Assembly (NCBI GenBank): GCA_024663395.1
Contig: JANFAH010000005.1
Coordinates: forward strand, 2,852,001 to 2,916,000
Reading direction: 5' to 3'
DNA: 64,000 bases
Source: Pisolithus tinctorius
Lineage: Eukaryota; Basidiomycota; Agaricomycetes; Boletales; Pisolithaceae
Part shown: piece after piece, positions 10,224-22,476 of the stretch
Position numbering within the stretch: position 1 is the first letter of the stretch
How the letters are laid out: each line of letters starts with the position of its first letter
Made by a program: the position numbers and the translations under genes
Notes under the pieces: generated by a model
Told to the model about the DNA's origin: nothing
Seen by the model: only the letters and a program-made list of their open reading frames with translations
The model's database searches: none

Positions 10224-13200
10224 TTAGAACGAAAGGTCATCAACATCGGCCTCTTCGAACTCATTGAGTTCATCACCGTCTTCGTCATCCGAATTGCCGC
10301 TGACATCTGTGCAAGCATCTGTGTCGTTCTCGCTTGAACTGTCGTCTGTGTCTTCATCGCCATTCACCTCCATATCACTACCATCCCGATCGTCCTCATC
10401 ATTCTCTTCCCCTAACAGTCCATCATCCTTGTTGTTCATCTCTCCTGCCGGAGGGTGGGGAAGGGAATGTGCGTGACCAGGACTTCTCCCAGCAAAGCGC
10501 ATGAACATATCTCGGTCAGCAAATCTAAGAAGTAGGATTAGTGAGGTGTAGCGCTAGAGATACACACCTACATGTTTACATAGAAATTTACCCAATCATC
10601 TTCTTCCCCTTCTCTTCGTGCAACGGATTTCCCAGCGGGAAGTAAGTGAGTCCCCTTACCATCTGCGAAGGCTGGTATAAGGTGAACAGCATGGATCGCA
10701 ATATTGGGGTCAAGAAAACCGAATGCGGCAGGGTCAGAGGTCGGGACGAATCCTATCTTGGGGAGGTGGCCTACAGCTAAACGAAATCGGCGGCCCGGGG
10801 ATACACCAAGCCATCGAACCCACAAAACATGCAAGTTTTGGAAGCCCTCACCTCCGCCGAGAAGTCGCACATCGACGTGGTAGATTCCAAGTACACGGGC
10901 ATACCAATATGGATGGCAACCTGGCCCTGATTCACCGGTAGGAACCATTACATCGGACTGGTGGCCTAGGTGTAGGAAATCGTACTCTTCACGCATGTCA
11001 TAGGTAGTGTAATGAATTCACATGGTTCATACGGCATATAGCTTGTTGTCTTGGATTATAACACTGTTACGTTCCTCACCTGAATATTCGTCATCTTGGT
11101 CAGCAAGGGGCACATGAAGGAGTCGGTGCAGAAGATGGTTTTTGAGGTCCGGAAGGAAACCCTTGGATCAGCTTCGGCGTTAGAGACTGGATAAGACAAA
11201 TCGCTTGCTCCGATAGGCTTACTTTCAGGGCGGGATCATCCTGCTGATCCCGGAGCATGGAGAACAGGTCCAATGGAGAGGTTCTATGGGAAGGAAGAAA
11301 GTGCTGTGGAACTTGAGTGGTTGTGTTGCTTCTTGGAGATGGCTCCCTGTGCTCTGCTGCTACAACTCTCTTCTGCTGGTAGCTGATCGATGACCCGCAG
11401 CCGCCTCCGACGTTGCTCGTGTTTCGAGAGCTGGTTAATTGTGTTTTTCTTACTAGTTAGAGGATAATAGGCTTTCAGAGCACGATGAGCAAGTTCCCCC
11501 TGAAATCAGTTAGTCTGAAGAAACATCCGAAGATCTGAAGCATATCACCGTTTGTGTTGTATACGAATCTGTCGTCCCAAACAATCTAATAGATTCCACA
11601 TAATCTCCTAGCGCATGGAATTTATATGTGCACATGTTGAACGTCTTCACTTTCCCACCACTTGGCAGAGACGGCACAGCAGAACCAGCTCCATCACAGG
11701 CTTGCTTCTGCAACCGGGAAGCTCTCTCTTTAGGTAGCTCAACGGTGCAATAGTCAGGACATAACTTCCTTGAAAATAAACGGAGCTTTTGACAGAGAAT
11801 CATATGGGTCCTTTCTAGGTCATTTAAGGTCGTCTCTGTGTGTAGTCGCAGCTTTGCAAGCGCGTGCCATTCGGCAAAGTGGAAGAGTAACGTGGACACA
11901 ATATGGTCATGGGCTGGTGGGAAGAGACCTTCGAAGACTGGAATGGCGCACTTTACTCTTGTTGAGCATCTGAGGCAGCATGGATGAGATGTAAATGAAC
12001 GTGCCTGCAGGATGTCTTCAAAATCTCTGGCTGCAAGCCGCTTCATTTCCGAGGTATTGCTGGAAAATTTCCGAATAGTCCCCTGACCGAATGAAGGTAT
12101 TTGCCGAAACCTGGGAATGCTGTTAGTTGAAGCAGAACGCCGAGAAGAGCAATTACCTTGCATCTAGCTCAGCGACAGTTAATGCACCGGTTGGAAGACC
12201 ATAGAGAAGGCGAATAAGGTGTGTGAAAAGGGACTTCCAAGAACCAAGCTCGCATTCATGCATTAAATCGACTACTAGCATGGTGAGTTGCTTCAGACCG
12301 AGGCCAGACAGTTTTTCTGCAAAAGCATTCTGGAGAGCCGTCGAATAAAAAGGTAAATGCCACGAAGCGTATGTACTTACGATGGTCAGAACCCACGAAT
12401 CGCTACCAAGTATGCGTTCCACGAAGGATCCATCTACCGCCTTTGCCTGCTTGAGTATAGCTTCACGTACTTGGAGAACCTTCTGCAATACGAACTCCCT
12501 CAACTGGGATGCTCGCAGACGTGCGTCACGAAGAGTTCCAACGCGATCTATCAAGTGCTTGGGTACCAAGCAACATGGGCAGGGGCGACGACCCATCTCC
12601 CATATGGTTGCAATAAGAGCCCTAAATTGTGGTGTATCAACTACTGATGAGTGCCAGGAACATGTCTGATAGAAGTTCACATTACTTTTCTGGGTAATCA
12701 GCTGAATAGGTGAAAATGCGGGGGAACACTCGGCAGATGGCTCCGTCAGGGCAGCGCAGGACGATGCCATGGTGACAAGCCTCTACAAACGCCTCATCCA
12801 ATAAAATATTCCAACAGCCATGGAACAGTTCACTGGCAACAGTGGGCTTGTAGGGAGGCAATTCCCTTCCTGGACGTTCTTTCAAGCGTCAGGAAGAAAT
12901 CTTTGATACTGTCTGGGAGCTGCAATACCGATCACAATAAGATGTCGATCTTCGGAGTAGAACTGCCATGACTTACTGAAGGGAAGAAGGCTACTAGATG
13001 ACAAGCACCAGAGTTTGGCATTGCACGGGCATACTTCGAAACGTTTCCAAAATAAAGGTAGAGTGGCCAAGCCTTCGCATTGCCAAAAGTAGCCAGATGA
13101 GTGGCATCAGAGAAGAACATGAGACCAGCGATAACTCGCTCCAGCTTGCATCCAGGCTCCGGTGCTTGCTTTTGAAGCGCTGCATGGGCATTGATCCAAC

Positions 13201-14499
13201 TGTCCGAAGTGTATAATTCACCAAACGCTTGCTGAACTTTGCCAGTGACGGGATCATGCCAGATTTGTTCAAATGGCCATAGATGGAATGTTTTAGCTTG
13301 GATATCATTGAACGCTGAACGTATAACCTCAACGAGAGATCGATAATGAAAACCCGGTACCGAGTATTTCTGACTGCTCCCCTGATTTGTCTTCGTCCTG
13401 GTGGGCACCTCGATATCCACGGAAGAAACCTTCCAGTTGTCCGGAAACACTACCTCGGAGTTCCCAGAACTCTCACCTGGAGCATGGTCCTCATCGAGGA
13501 GTCGAAGATGTCTATTAGATGAAAAACCATGCAAGTCCACAGAATTGAAATCCTCTGCTAATAGCACGGCCTGGACGAGCCTTGTGACTTCGCCCTTGGA
13601 CTTATGCTTGCTGCCCGTATTCATCCATTGCATCAGGCGATATATGGTCATGTTCACGAACGGGTAAGGAGGAGGAGGGAGGTGAGGCCAAGGAACAACG
13701 TGCACGCCCTTTTGTAAAAGGGGACATACTTTGGCCAGTAGCATAGATGAGACAAAGGAGTCAGGCTCGAAGGATGGGCAGTGGAGGTACCGGCGACATA
13801 TGCCAAAGAAGTCTCTTTCTGATTGAAAACTCCCATGTACGTGGAGTATCACCCTGCGAATAATGCCTGCTCGATTTCCCGACGCAAAATCTCGATTCTG
13901 CAGAGGTGTAGTAGATGGAGGCGAAGGCGCACGATTGTGACGATCTTGAATTAGGCTATGGGGAAGTTGGCCCTCGGCTACAAACAGGAACCATGATATC
14001 AAAGTGCATCCATGGACAATTCCTATGGCACTTACCACTGGCAGGTCGTGTGTCAACATGCATATTCGAATCTTCAGTTTGCATATCATTGCTCTCGTCC
14101 TCATCAACACAGGGATGTGGACTTGGAATACGAAGCTGGGTGTGATCTGATACACTGGCAAGGGTAGCAGTGGCTCCGTGGTCGTCGTTCGGTATCACAC
14201 CAGCCTGGTCCTGAAGTAAAGGTGAGTACTGCAGTGGCGGTTCATGAAGTGGTCGAACGGTCACCACTTACCAGGTCTTGAAGTCCACTGCTGCGCCCAG
14301 TAAATTTCCCGAGTGCAGTACTTGACTGCCTCACCATGTATTGCAGAGCAGCGTCTACCCTTTTCACTCTTTCATGACGCTTCAAAATGGCAAGACTTGT
14401 GGACTTCCGGTACGATGAACAGAGCAGCCAATGTTTTGAGAGTGAGCGTTGATTGTCAAAAGTTCGGCTGCATGAAGGTCCACAGAAGAGTGTGACCAT
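10224..14499 (-). CDS. Plavaka-type (KDZ/CACTA-related) DNA transposase, one frameshift
   Basis: A fungal DDE-type transposase gene. The chosen start at 14499 gives a C2H2-like finger (CGPSCSRTF...LSKHWLLC). The main exon near 14160-12960 reads PYPFVNMTIYRLMQWMNTGS, FHYRSLVEVIRSAF, HLWPFEQIW and SDATHLATFGNAKAWPLYLY. Then come VFPRIFTYSADYPEK, CPCCLVP, VVDLMHECELGSWKSLFTHL, RDFEDILQ/CAIPVFEGLFP and FNMCTYKFHALGDY. The C-terminal part has HPYWYARVLGIYHVDV and an acidic tail ending EEADVDDLSF. A single-base frame change is needed near 12893, between LPDSIKDFF and the frame with ASELFHGCW. Typical small introns separate the exons. The element is therefore probably non-autonomous now. Terminal repeats were not found. 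Confidence 0.75.
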
Positions 14500-15421
14500 G
14501 AGAGTATGAAAAGACAATAATGCTGGATTGTAATGGCCACCGGAATGGTGGCGATCATGGCAGCAAGATATGACGGGGTCATTGAGCTGTGTTAGAGGTA
14601 ACAAAACGATCACTACAACCGGGGTTCTTTCAGTGAGGCTAGGAGCCCTAGCATTAGGTTTCGGTAGGCCGTCAATGCCTGGCAGTGACATTAGTTGGGG
14701 GATTTGAGATTTCATACCCAAATCACGTATTGACAGGCACGAGCCTGAAAAAATTCGTTATAACGCAGGCTAAATGAGATCGGGACATTCCAAGCTGAAC
14801 ATACCTCTCCTTTCCATCCTTGAAGCCTCCGTAGCCTGCAAGGTGATTTTCTTCATGTTAGATCGTGGTGGTGCATGAATCTGATAGCAGAATACGTTCT
14901 CAAAGAACGACTTGGGAATCTTGATCCCAGGCAGAGAGACGTACTGGGTGAGACAAGTGTTGGTGGATCACTGAAGATAACGGTCACAGTTTATCAACAT
15001 CTCTAGAGTAAAGATACTCACCAATTTTTGCGTATGCAGGTGTGGGTGAAGACCAAACCTGGCACCTACCCGAATCCCATGGGCCTGCAAGTCTGCCAGC
15101 CATGAACAGTAAGTATACTCAGAGCGACAGCAAACTCCAGCAGGACATAAGAAGCTTAGGATGCAATTCTAGCTCCTTCGTAATAGGTGTGTCCCCTCGT
15201 GTTTCCTCGTATTTGTATTAGTTAACTGGTTTTGGATAGATTCCGAACGTGAACGCACCCCAACTCCGCCACCTTGTGGGCAGCCTCCAGCACTTCAGGA
15301 GCTGCCACAGCATCGTACAAGTCGAATGATCACCATACCCATCCACATTGTACAGGAACTCATTCGAGCGAGGTGGGCTGCTGAGATAGCGAAGTGTGAA
15401 GCGGAGCAGAAGTTACAAGTG
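14500..15421. other. upstream region of the transposase, no gene supported
   Basis: Several GT-AG-like signals and short ORFs on both strands but no coherent reading. It could include the 5' terminal region of the Plavaka element. Confidence 0.3.
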
Positions 15422-16034
15422 CTACAGATGGTACATGGTAAATGGAGGAAGTATACTTGAGGCAGGTCCTAGCGATGCAGCTCCTTGTATGTGACAAACA
15501 AGAAAAACGAAGTACAACTGGTCGCAAACAATACAAGTAAACCACATAGATGCACATTGTTTATTACCAGCCCTATTCAGCATTTTGTCAATGCAACCTG
15601 CAGCAGGTTTCATATCAAGCTCTTGGTCGGGTTCACATATGGTCTTGAGATACCGTTTCACTTCGTCAAATCTATGAGACCACTCCTGTACTTCTGCCTT
15701 GCACATGTAAGTGCATGCCTCGTACTGGCGAAGGCGGTGTTCTGCAGCCTGCAGTTGCGCGCCAATCATCGCAACGGCTTGTTCTGCCACATTACGTATG
15801 TGTTTTTGACGAGCAGTGCTGGGGCCTTTCAGGTTGAGCTATTTGATAGATTAAGTTTTATTCCACAGGAAGAGAACTGCGACGCACCAGGTTTATAATG
15901 GCATTGTCAGTAGAGGTCCCTGAGCCGTATCTCTCTGGTACAGCTAGTGCACCGTGCCAAGATAAGTTTGGAGCATCCGAAGTGGACCGAAGTTCAGGCT
16001 TCCTGCTATATTCCGACTGTTGAGTGGAAGTCAT
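15422..16034 (-). CDS. hypothetical two-exon protein
   Basis: Not recognised. ATG at 16034 gives MTSTQQSEYSRKPELRST and, after an intron starting GTGCGTCGC and ending CAAATAG (about 15890-15840), reads on in frame as LNLKGPSTARQKHIRN followed by an amphipathic helical stretch (AEQAVAMIGAQLQAAEHRLR, EVQEWSHRFDEVKRYL). The 3' end is uncertain because a further intron could start at GTAATA near 15570. It lies between a transposase and TUL1 and may be part of an element. The joined reading frame is the only support. Confidence 0.35.
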
Positions 16035-16395
16035 TGTCGCAAAAGTTGAACAAGAATTGGCGTCGTATGATGGTTGTAATAGATAATGAGGATCTAAACT
16101 CCGACTTCGGACTTTTCCTTGTGAAACTTTTTCAGTCGTGTGCAAGTCATGATAGATATGGTTTATAGATTAGATTAAAACTTCCACTAACTGGCTGGAA
16201 CATTCAATGACCTACCCAAATCTGCCACCTCGCAGCAAGACTAGTAGCAAGCACCTCGCACAAAATTTAGGACACAGGATGCTAGTTCTACATAATCAAT
16301 AACAGTGACATTGCGCAGTACAAGTTACATATGCAGTAAAGGCTTGCTGGACTACGACAGCGGTACTCGAGAGGCGCCTCCCCGACATTATGATA

Positions 16396-19307
16396 TTACA
16401 AGGGCAGTAGTGGCCTGCGACATTGCGGGCATATATTCTAGGTGATATTTCAGTTTCCGTCGTGTGTGCGATGACACGAGACTATGCCTACTTTGAGAGC
16501 AAGCCACTGTATCAGATGATGGAAACATCGCGAAGTTAGAAAACAAAATGGAGGACCTCGCACGACATACCTTCTCAAGACATTCCGTGTGCTGTAGGAT
16601 TGTGCTGAGCACTAAGTACCACAACCATCAGTGGAATCGAACTCACAAAAATATGGTGACACGGGGCCACACTATAACCCTTCTTGATGCCTACCTTTTG
16701 CAGCAGCCCGCCAGTAACCTGCTGCAATTGTTTTGAGTCCTTGACATGGATTACCTCCATGCAAATGGAGCAGTCGCCAAGTGGCTGGTCCGGTGCCTCG
16801 GGGTCATGCATATTTAACAGCATTGGCGGATGGTAGTCATATATTTGTGCCATAGCGAACTATATAAAAAGATGACAAGTCAACTATGGAGGAAAAAGCA
16901 GTGCGTTTGGGAATGAGGACACAAACCCGTTTCGGCAGAAAGAACGCGGGGCCAAGGAACTTCTGTAGGAGAACCACACCAACTTGGAACAGAACGAACG
17001 CAGCGAGGGAGTATACCCATCCTGTAGAGACGGTTAGACCAGGCGTGGCGCTCAGGATGACACTTACGTCGTGGCTCTACATCCAATACATTCGTCGAAT
17101 TTGCCAAAAAATCTGTAGCTTTGTTAGATCCAGCAAGGCAAACGAAAAACCGACTGACAGAAAGGGAACCACAACCTGCATATTGACATGCCAACGAGGT
17201 ACTCAGCACTCAACGAACTGCTCCTCCCACACTTGATGGAGCGAACGATTTGTGGTAGCCAAAATAACGAATACATAGATCCGACGAAAAAAGAGCCAGT
17301 AAAGGCAACACGATTGCACGGACAACGAATGTGAGACAGATAAGTAATCCAATCCCTTGGTACAGTCAGCCAAAAAAGTAACAAGTAATGGTCAGCCTAT
17401 GTACAAATGCGTGCCTGTGGATCCGAATACAAATTTCGGGCGAAAGCACCCAGGAAGGAATGGGTTGTGAGCAGAGGGGGTGTTTGAGGACATTGTGCTG
17501 GCTGGGCAGTTTCAGCGCCTGGTCCATTGTCCTGTGGAGCTTGCTGTGGAGGTCTCGGTGGGGGTATGGTAGTATCGAGTGCATCTCCTGGGGCCTGGAC
17601 TTGGTTGACAAGGGTTGCATGGTGCTATAGAGAGACGTCAAACACGGCAACAGAAGCAGTGTAAAAGATATACCGCTTCTATGGAAAAAATTATAGAGGA
17701 GGCAAAAGCTGGGATAATCAACGCGAGTGAGGGCCTTCCATGTGCCAAGATAGCAAAAGTGATGTGTGCAGCGAGAGAAACCACGTCGATGATGGCCTGG
17801 GTGTAGAAAGTCCAGACCGACAGACGTTGAAGAGCAGCAGGACTATGTGTATGGTCAACGTGGCGACATAATAGAGTGAGCATTATGAGGGAAATGACTC
17901 CTGAAATGCTCCCATCTGTACCATTGCCAATGAGAATGAATCTCCTTGTACGGAATAAGGCAACCTACAGTTAACGACTCTTCGGAGAAATGACTGAGTT
18001 CTATGAGAGGGTTGAATGATTAACGAGTAACAAACAAGAAGCATCTCCGCTAACCTTAGTCCCTCGGCGTGATAGAACCGATAGAGTACACCACATTCTC
18101 TACTCAGCAAGACACCGTTGACGTGAAGGGGGAAAACATTCAGTGTCCATTTTCCCGTTGGCGATTGTAGCTCACTTTCAACATCAATCATAAGTTCTTC
18201 AGAGATCGGGGACGGTTCAATCTGAGCATATACTAAGAATCCGCAATCACTCTGAACTCCACTGTTGGCTATCACATCATGAATGGAGTCCAAGGACAAG
18301 ATGCTCCACACTGACCTTCCGAAGACTCTTGGTCAACGACCCCATTATCTATCATGGTCTTGATTTTGTCTATCCGTGATTGAAGTTCATTTCGCACGAC
18401 ACGAGTAGTTTCATTTTGTGACTCCTCTGGTATGATTGCTGGGAGGTACCTGATGTTGATATGACATCTGAAAGCCTATAAGCCAATGGAAGTGCCAATA
18501 TGATGACGAAAGACTAATTACCTGGGAGGTTCAGCAAAGCCATATACCGAACCATTGGCTATGAAATGGACACCCTCAAAATCAAGCCTCATCTTGTTAC
18601 CACTTGTCGCATCGACAAAATCGATTCTTCCCTAGATAGTGCATCCTCAGACAGATGGACCAGAGGTAGCATGGTGGAATTATCACACATGAGCCATTGC
18701 CAGCTTGTCTGACACACCTTCTACAACTGCATGGTCGATGACACTCCATGCCATTTTTTGTGTTGCTTTCCAATCCTGCGTGCCCAAGGAGTTTAAAATC
18801 TCCGTCATGTTCGTGTTTGCCATATAGGATTCGGCGTGCGACGACCAAGGAGCCTGGGTGTCATTCAGGCTCGGAAGCGTGACGTTGTGAAAGTCAATCT
18901 CCCCGTGGATGAACCCAGTTATATTTGGAAAGTATGAAGCACTAGATGGGTCCAAACGAGACCCGAGTGTCATGTATGACTCGACGAGAGGCCGAAGTGA
19001 GGGATTTCGATCGGGCTGATTGTGCCAAGGTTTGAACGTTAACCTCGACTCGACGACTAAGGTGCACACGTACCATGGAAAAGTTGGTATCGGATCCGTT
19101 CATCCAGCTCGTGAAATTGGATAGCTGGTAAGTAAGAGAGTGTAACGCATCGTAGTGATGACTCCGAGCCAAGAACTTGTCTCCACTATGATTCGTGAGC
19201 AAGAAAAGCATAAAGATAATAAGAACAAAGGATGGAATGGAGCTCCTCTGCTGCAGCTGCGGCCTCATCGCAGTCTGCACATTCTCGGCTTCATCGTCAC
19301 GGTCCAT
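16396..19307 (-). CDS. TUL1: DSC/Tul1-type RING E3 ubiquitin ligase
   Basis: Multi-pass membrane E3 ligase of the Golgi/endosome DSC complex, which ubiquitinates membrane proteins and in many fungi supports SREBP processing. ATG at 19307 gives a short acidic N-terminus, a transmembrane segment (SFVLIIFMLFLLTNHSGD), then a luminal region (FLARSHHYDALHSLTYQLSN, TGFIHGEIDFHN). Later exons carry hydrophobic segments (for example AAHITFAILAHGRPSLALI near 17760). The RING begins CSICMEVI (16770), continues YSVAPCHHIF, HTECLEK, WLALK and finishes NICPQCRRPLLPL then TAA at 16396-16398, each piece on a tiny exon with GT-AG introns. No break is visible. Its start codon is only 24 bases from the edge of a retrotransposon LTR, so its native promoter is displaced or lies beyond the element. 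Confidence 0.87.
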
Positions 19308-19331
19308 GGCATGAAAGCGATTGAAGCTCGG

Positions 19332-19494
19332 TGGAGCAGTGGGGAACCCTGTTCCTTCGTCCAATTGTTCCCCGTTTTCATACAGTGTTGTCGTGACCTA
19401 GTGTGTCTACCGTCGCTCCATGCCCACATCTTGTCCCTGCTGACCAATCATCTATGGCTGTGTCCTACACCCCTGTCCTGCCTCCCCTACTCCA
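19332..19494 (-). repeat. 3' LTR of gypsy element
   Basis: Starts TGGAGCAGTGGGGAACC and ends CCTCCCCTACTCCA, giving a 5-bp terminal inversion TGGAG...CTCCA. It aligns over its length with 27269-27432. The pol stop codon (TAG, 19487-19489) lies inside this LTR. Confidence 0.95.
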
Positions 19495-19510
19495 TGTGCC
19501 CCCCTTTAAA
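19495..19510 (-). promoter_or_regulatory. polypurine tract of gypsy element
   Basis: On the minus strand, TTTAAAGGGGGGCACA runs directly into the 3' LTR, the position and composition expected of the plus-strand primer. Confidence 0.8.
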
Positions 19511-20629
19511 CATGACGACGTCCTCGTCGTCTGTTAGCTCGCCGCCCGACTCTTCCTGCGTGCTGTCTGTTCTTCCTTGTTCGACTGCTCCCCACGCTGC
19601 CTTTTTTTCTCTTTCAGGTGCTCGTCCTTCGCCGTCGTCATCGTCGTCGGTGTCTGTCTCATCATCCTCTTCACTCTTTTCGCCATCTGATTCGCTTCCT
19701 CCGTCCGCATTCCCTCTCCCTTCCCTTGCCATCCCTTCTGGTACGTCTTGTTCTTTTTCCGTGCTTTGTAGTCGCGCCAGGTATTCTTGTTGATCCGCAT
19801 GTAGTTGTGTTCCTTCTCTTGCCATGAACATGCGTAGTCTTCATGCGCTGAACTCCCCCGGGACCGGTCTGCCCGTTAGAGTTTCTAACCTGTATGAGTT
19901 TCTTAGTCGTTCCGCGATTCTGTACGGGCGCAACCACTTAGGTAATAGCTTCCGTTCGGTCTTGAAGGTATAGTCTAGGTCGCTCCTGTATACTTGTACC
20001 AGTTGTCCTCTGGTGAACGTGACTTCTGCTCCTTGTCTTTGTAGGACACGGTGGTCGAATACTTTTTTTCTTTTGATGGCGTGTCTGACCATTTCGTCGT
20101 ACCCATCGAGCCGTTGTTGTGTTGCGTATGCCATGTGTATTGCCATATCCACTGGTGATGGCGCTGTGATGCTGTGCGTCAGTGCTGTGCGTTTGGTGTT
20201 GACGACCAGCCCCAGTAGGAGTTCTTTGGGGGAAAACTTGAGCGAGGGCAGTATGCGGTTGTTTAGCGCGTGGACCGCGTCGTTGAGGTGGTCTGGCCAC
20301 GTTCTTGGTAGTTTTTCCCAGTCTGCTTCGGGGTCGTCGTCTTCTCCTACGTTTGGTGCGCATAGCCGTTTGAGGACGTGTAGCAACAGCTTGTTTGTAC
20401 CTTCCACTAGTCCGTTAATCCAGGGTGAGTATGCAGCAATGACGTGGTGGGTGCAAGACCACTTAGTGCAGTATGTTTTAACTGTTTCGTTGTCGAAGTG
20501 GCATCCTCCGTCTGTCATGAACGTTTCTGGCGCTGTGGAACTGTTAAAGATAGTCGCTAGGCTGTTTACCATGGTTTTTGCTGTTCCAGCGGTCTTGAAC
20601 TTCGTTACCCAAAGGTGTTGGGAGAACGT

Positions 20630-22476
20630 TGTGAGTCAAAGTGTGGAAAGGTGGTGAAAACCAACCAAAACCAACACAAAAGACAAATGTAAAGCGAGTG
20701 GTGGTGTGCCTCCGCGGAACCTGGAGTGCAGAAACCTAAATGTGGGGGGAACTTCAAGTAGAGGTGCTCCTGGCGCAAGTTGACGACGAGTTACGCAGGA
20801 GAAGATGAATAAGTGATGACTGAGGAGGGGATGCTGAACAGAGTGAAGGTGTTCAGCCGAAAGTACTTGGGGGTAATGGACTTTTGATAGAATATGCTCC
20901 TGGCGCAAGTCGATGACGAGTTACGCAGGAGTGAATGGATGACTAAGCAGGTGTGCTGACAGAGCACAGATGATACTTCAGATGAAGGTAGATAGACCCT
21001 TGATGGAGCCTCAACTACCAATGATATGAATGAAGACAGATAGACTCTTCCGAATGAGCCTCAACTGTCGACGACAAGATATGCTGAGCTGAGCTGACTT
21101 CTGAGTGACTTCTTGATTGATTGATTGTTGGTAGCTAAGTACATGGGGGTTTATATACTGAAGGGGGAGCACTGCTTGTGACAAACAAGGCACAAACACT
21201 TGGTAAGTAATGAGTAAGGACTGAGTAATCATGATGAGTAAGCGAGAAATGATAAGTAAGCAAGCAAAGAAGATTGGTAAGTATTGGCAATGAACGAGTC
21301 AAGGATAGTCAAAATATCACAAAATGAGTCAAATAGAATCAGAAACTGAGTAAGCGCACTGATATCACATTAGGGGGTGGCGATGCAAGTCAGATCTCGG
21401 CGGAGACATCTCTAGATCCAAAGATGGCATGACAGATGGACGGTGTTTCCAGATAGAGAAGCATTAATTCCAGAATTGAAGGGCATGAGTCAGGCGTCAA
21501 AGGGGGCTAGGGCATTGGGGGTCTGTGGGGCAATGAGAGCATATGCGATCGCGTCTCCCACCCTTCCATCCTCTCAGCGAAGTTAACAAAAACTTCATGG
21601 ACGGGGTTCTGATGGAGGAGGAGGAGAAGGGGGGACGTCTTCTGCTGGATCTTGCAGTAAGAAGGCAAGATGCATGTCATACTCGTCATGAATGTGATCA
21701 GGGAGGCTGGAGGACAGTAGATTATACTGCAGCTGTCGCAATGCAGGAAGAATGACGGACGAGACTGGAATAAAGACGGTGCAGGGAGCAGGAAGGAACG
21801 ATCCATATGCTTCATCAACTGGGGAGACTGAAACGACCACATAAGACCTTTCTAACCGAGTGACAGACCTGAGGTGACCAAAGAACGTCCTTCTGGAAGT
21901 CATACTGACAAGGAGAACACGCTGACCAAGCTGCATGGGACGAGACGGGGCTGACAATGATGGGATGAACCAGGGGGCTTCAGGACGGAAGCTGGTGGGA
22001 ATGCCTGGCAGATATACGTAGCCACTGTCTCTGGCAAATGAGACAAGCGAGATGATCAACGAAGAGGTGGCCATGATTGATGGACTTAGCGAAATGAGCG
22101 TCTGATGGATGGAGTGCTGTAGAAACGTGCAGGGTGCGAGGATCCTCTCCAAATTTGGAAGGAAGAATCGTGGGGCTGAGCACTTTAAGCGAGCATGGGA
22201 ACGGAGTCGATATCTTTGGAAATGGTGGAGATATGACAGAAACCGGAATGCCGTACACGGGCGCTAAAAACCTTTAATGCACGCTTAACTCGCTTGCTCT
22301 TTTCTCTTTAGCACTGACGACTCGATCTTGTGCGAAGGATGACTGTTCACGTCCAACAGTCTTTCTACGCATGAGGCCTTTAGTCTTCATCTGCATGCTT
22401 GGGCATTGTGCGCAACTCGTCAACGAGTTAGGCAGAGTCAGCTGTAACCATGTCCACAACACCTTTGGTGTGTGAC
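20630..22476. mobile_element. nested 1,847-bp insertion inside the integrase
   Basis: Flanked by AACGT at 20625-20629 and 22477-22481. Removing it plus one AACGT rejoins the integrase in frame (LDTFSQHLW across the joint). The insert begins TGTGAGTCAAAGTG and ends GGTGTGTGAC. It holds two copies of a ~35-base motif starting GCTCCTGGCGCAAGT (near 20766 and 20896), a TTTATATACTGAAG TATA-like site (21150), and a 185-codon minus ORF (21595-22152) with no recognised domain. It is likely a non-autonomous element; class unknown. Confidence 0.8.

Noticed and set aside
10264..10476. Plus-strand Ser-rich ORF
   Set aside because: Shadow of the acidic C-terminal tail of the transposase on the other strand.
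19534..19937. Lys/Arg/Glu-rich ORFs on both strands at the gypsy left end
   Set aside because: Alternative frames of the acidic Pol C-terminus.
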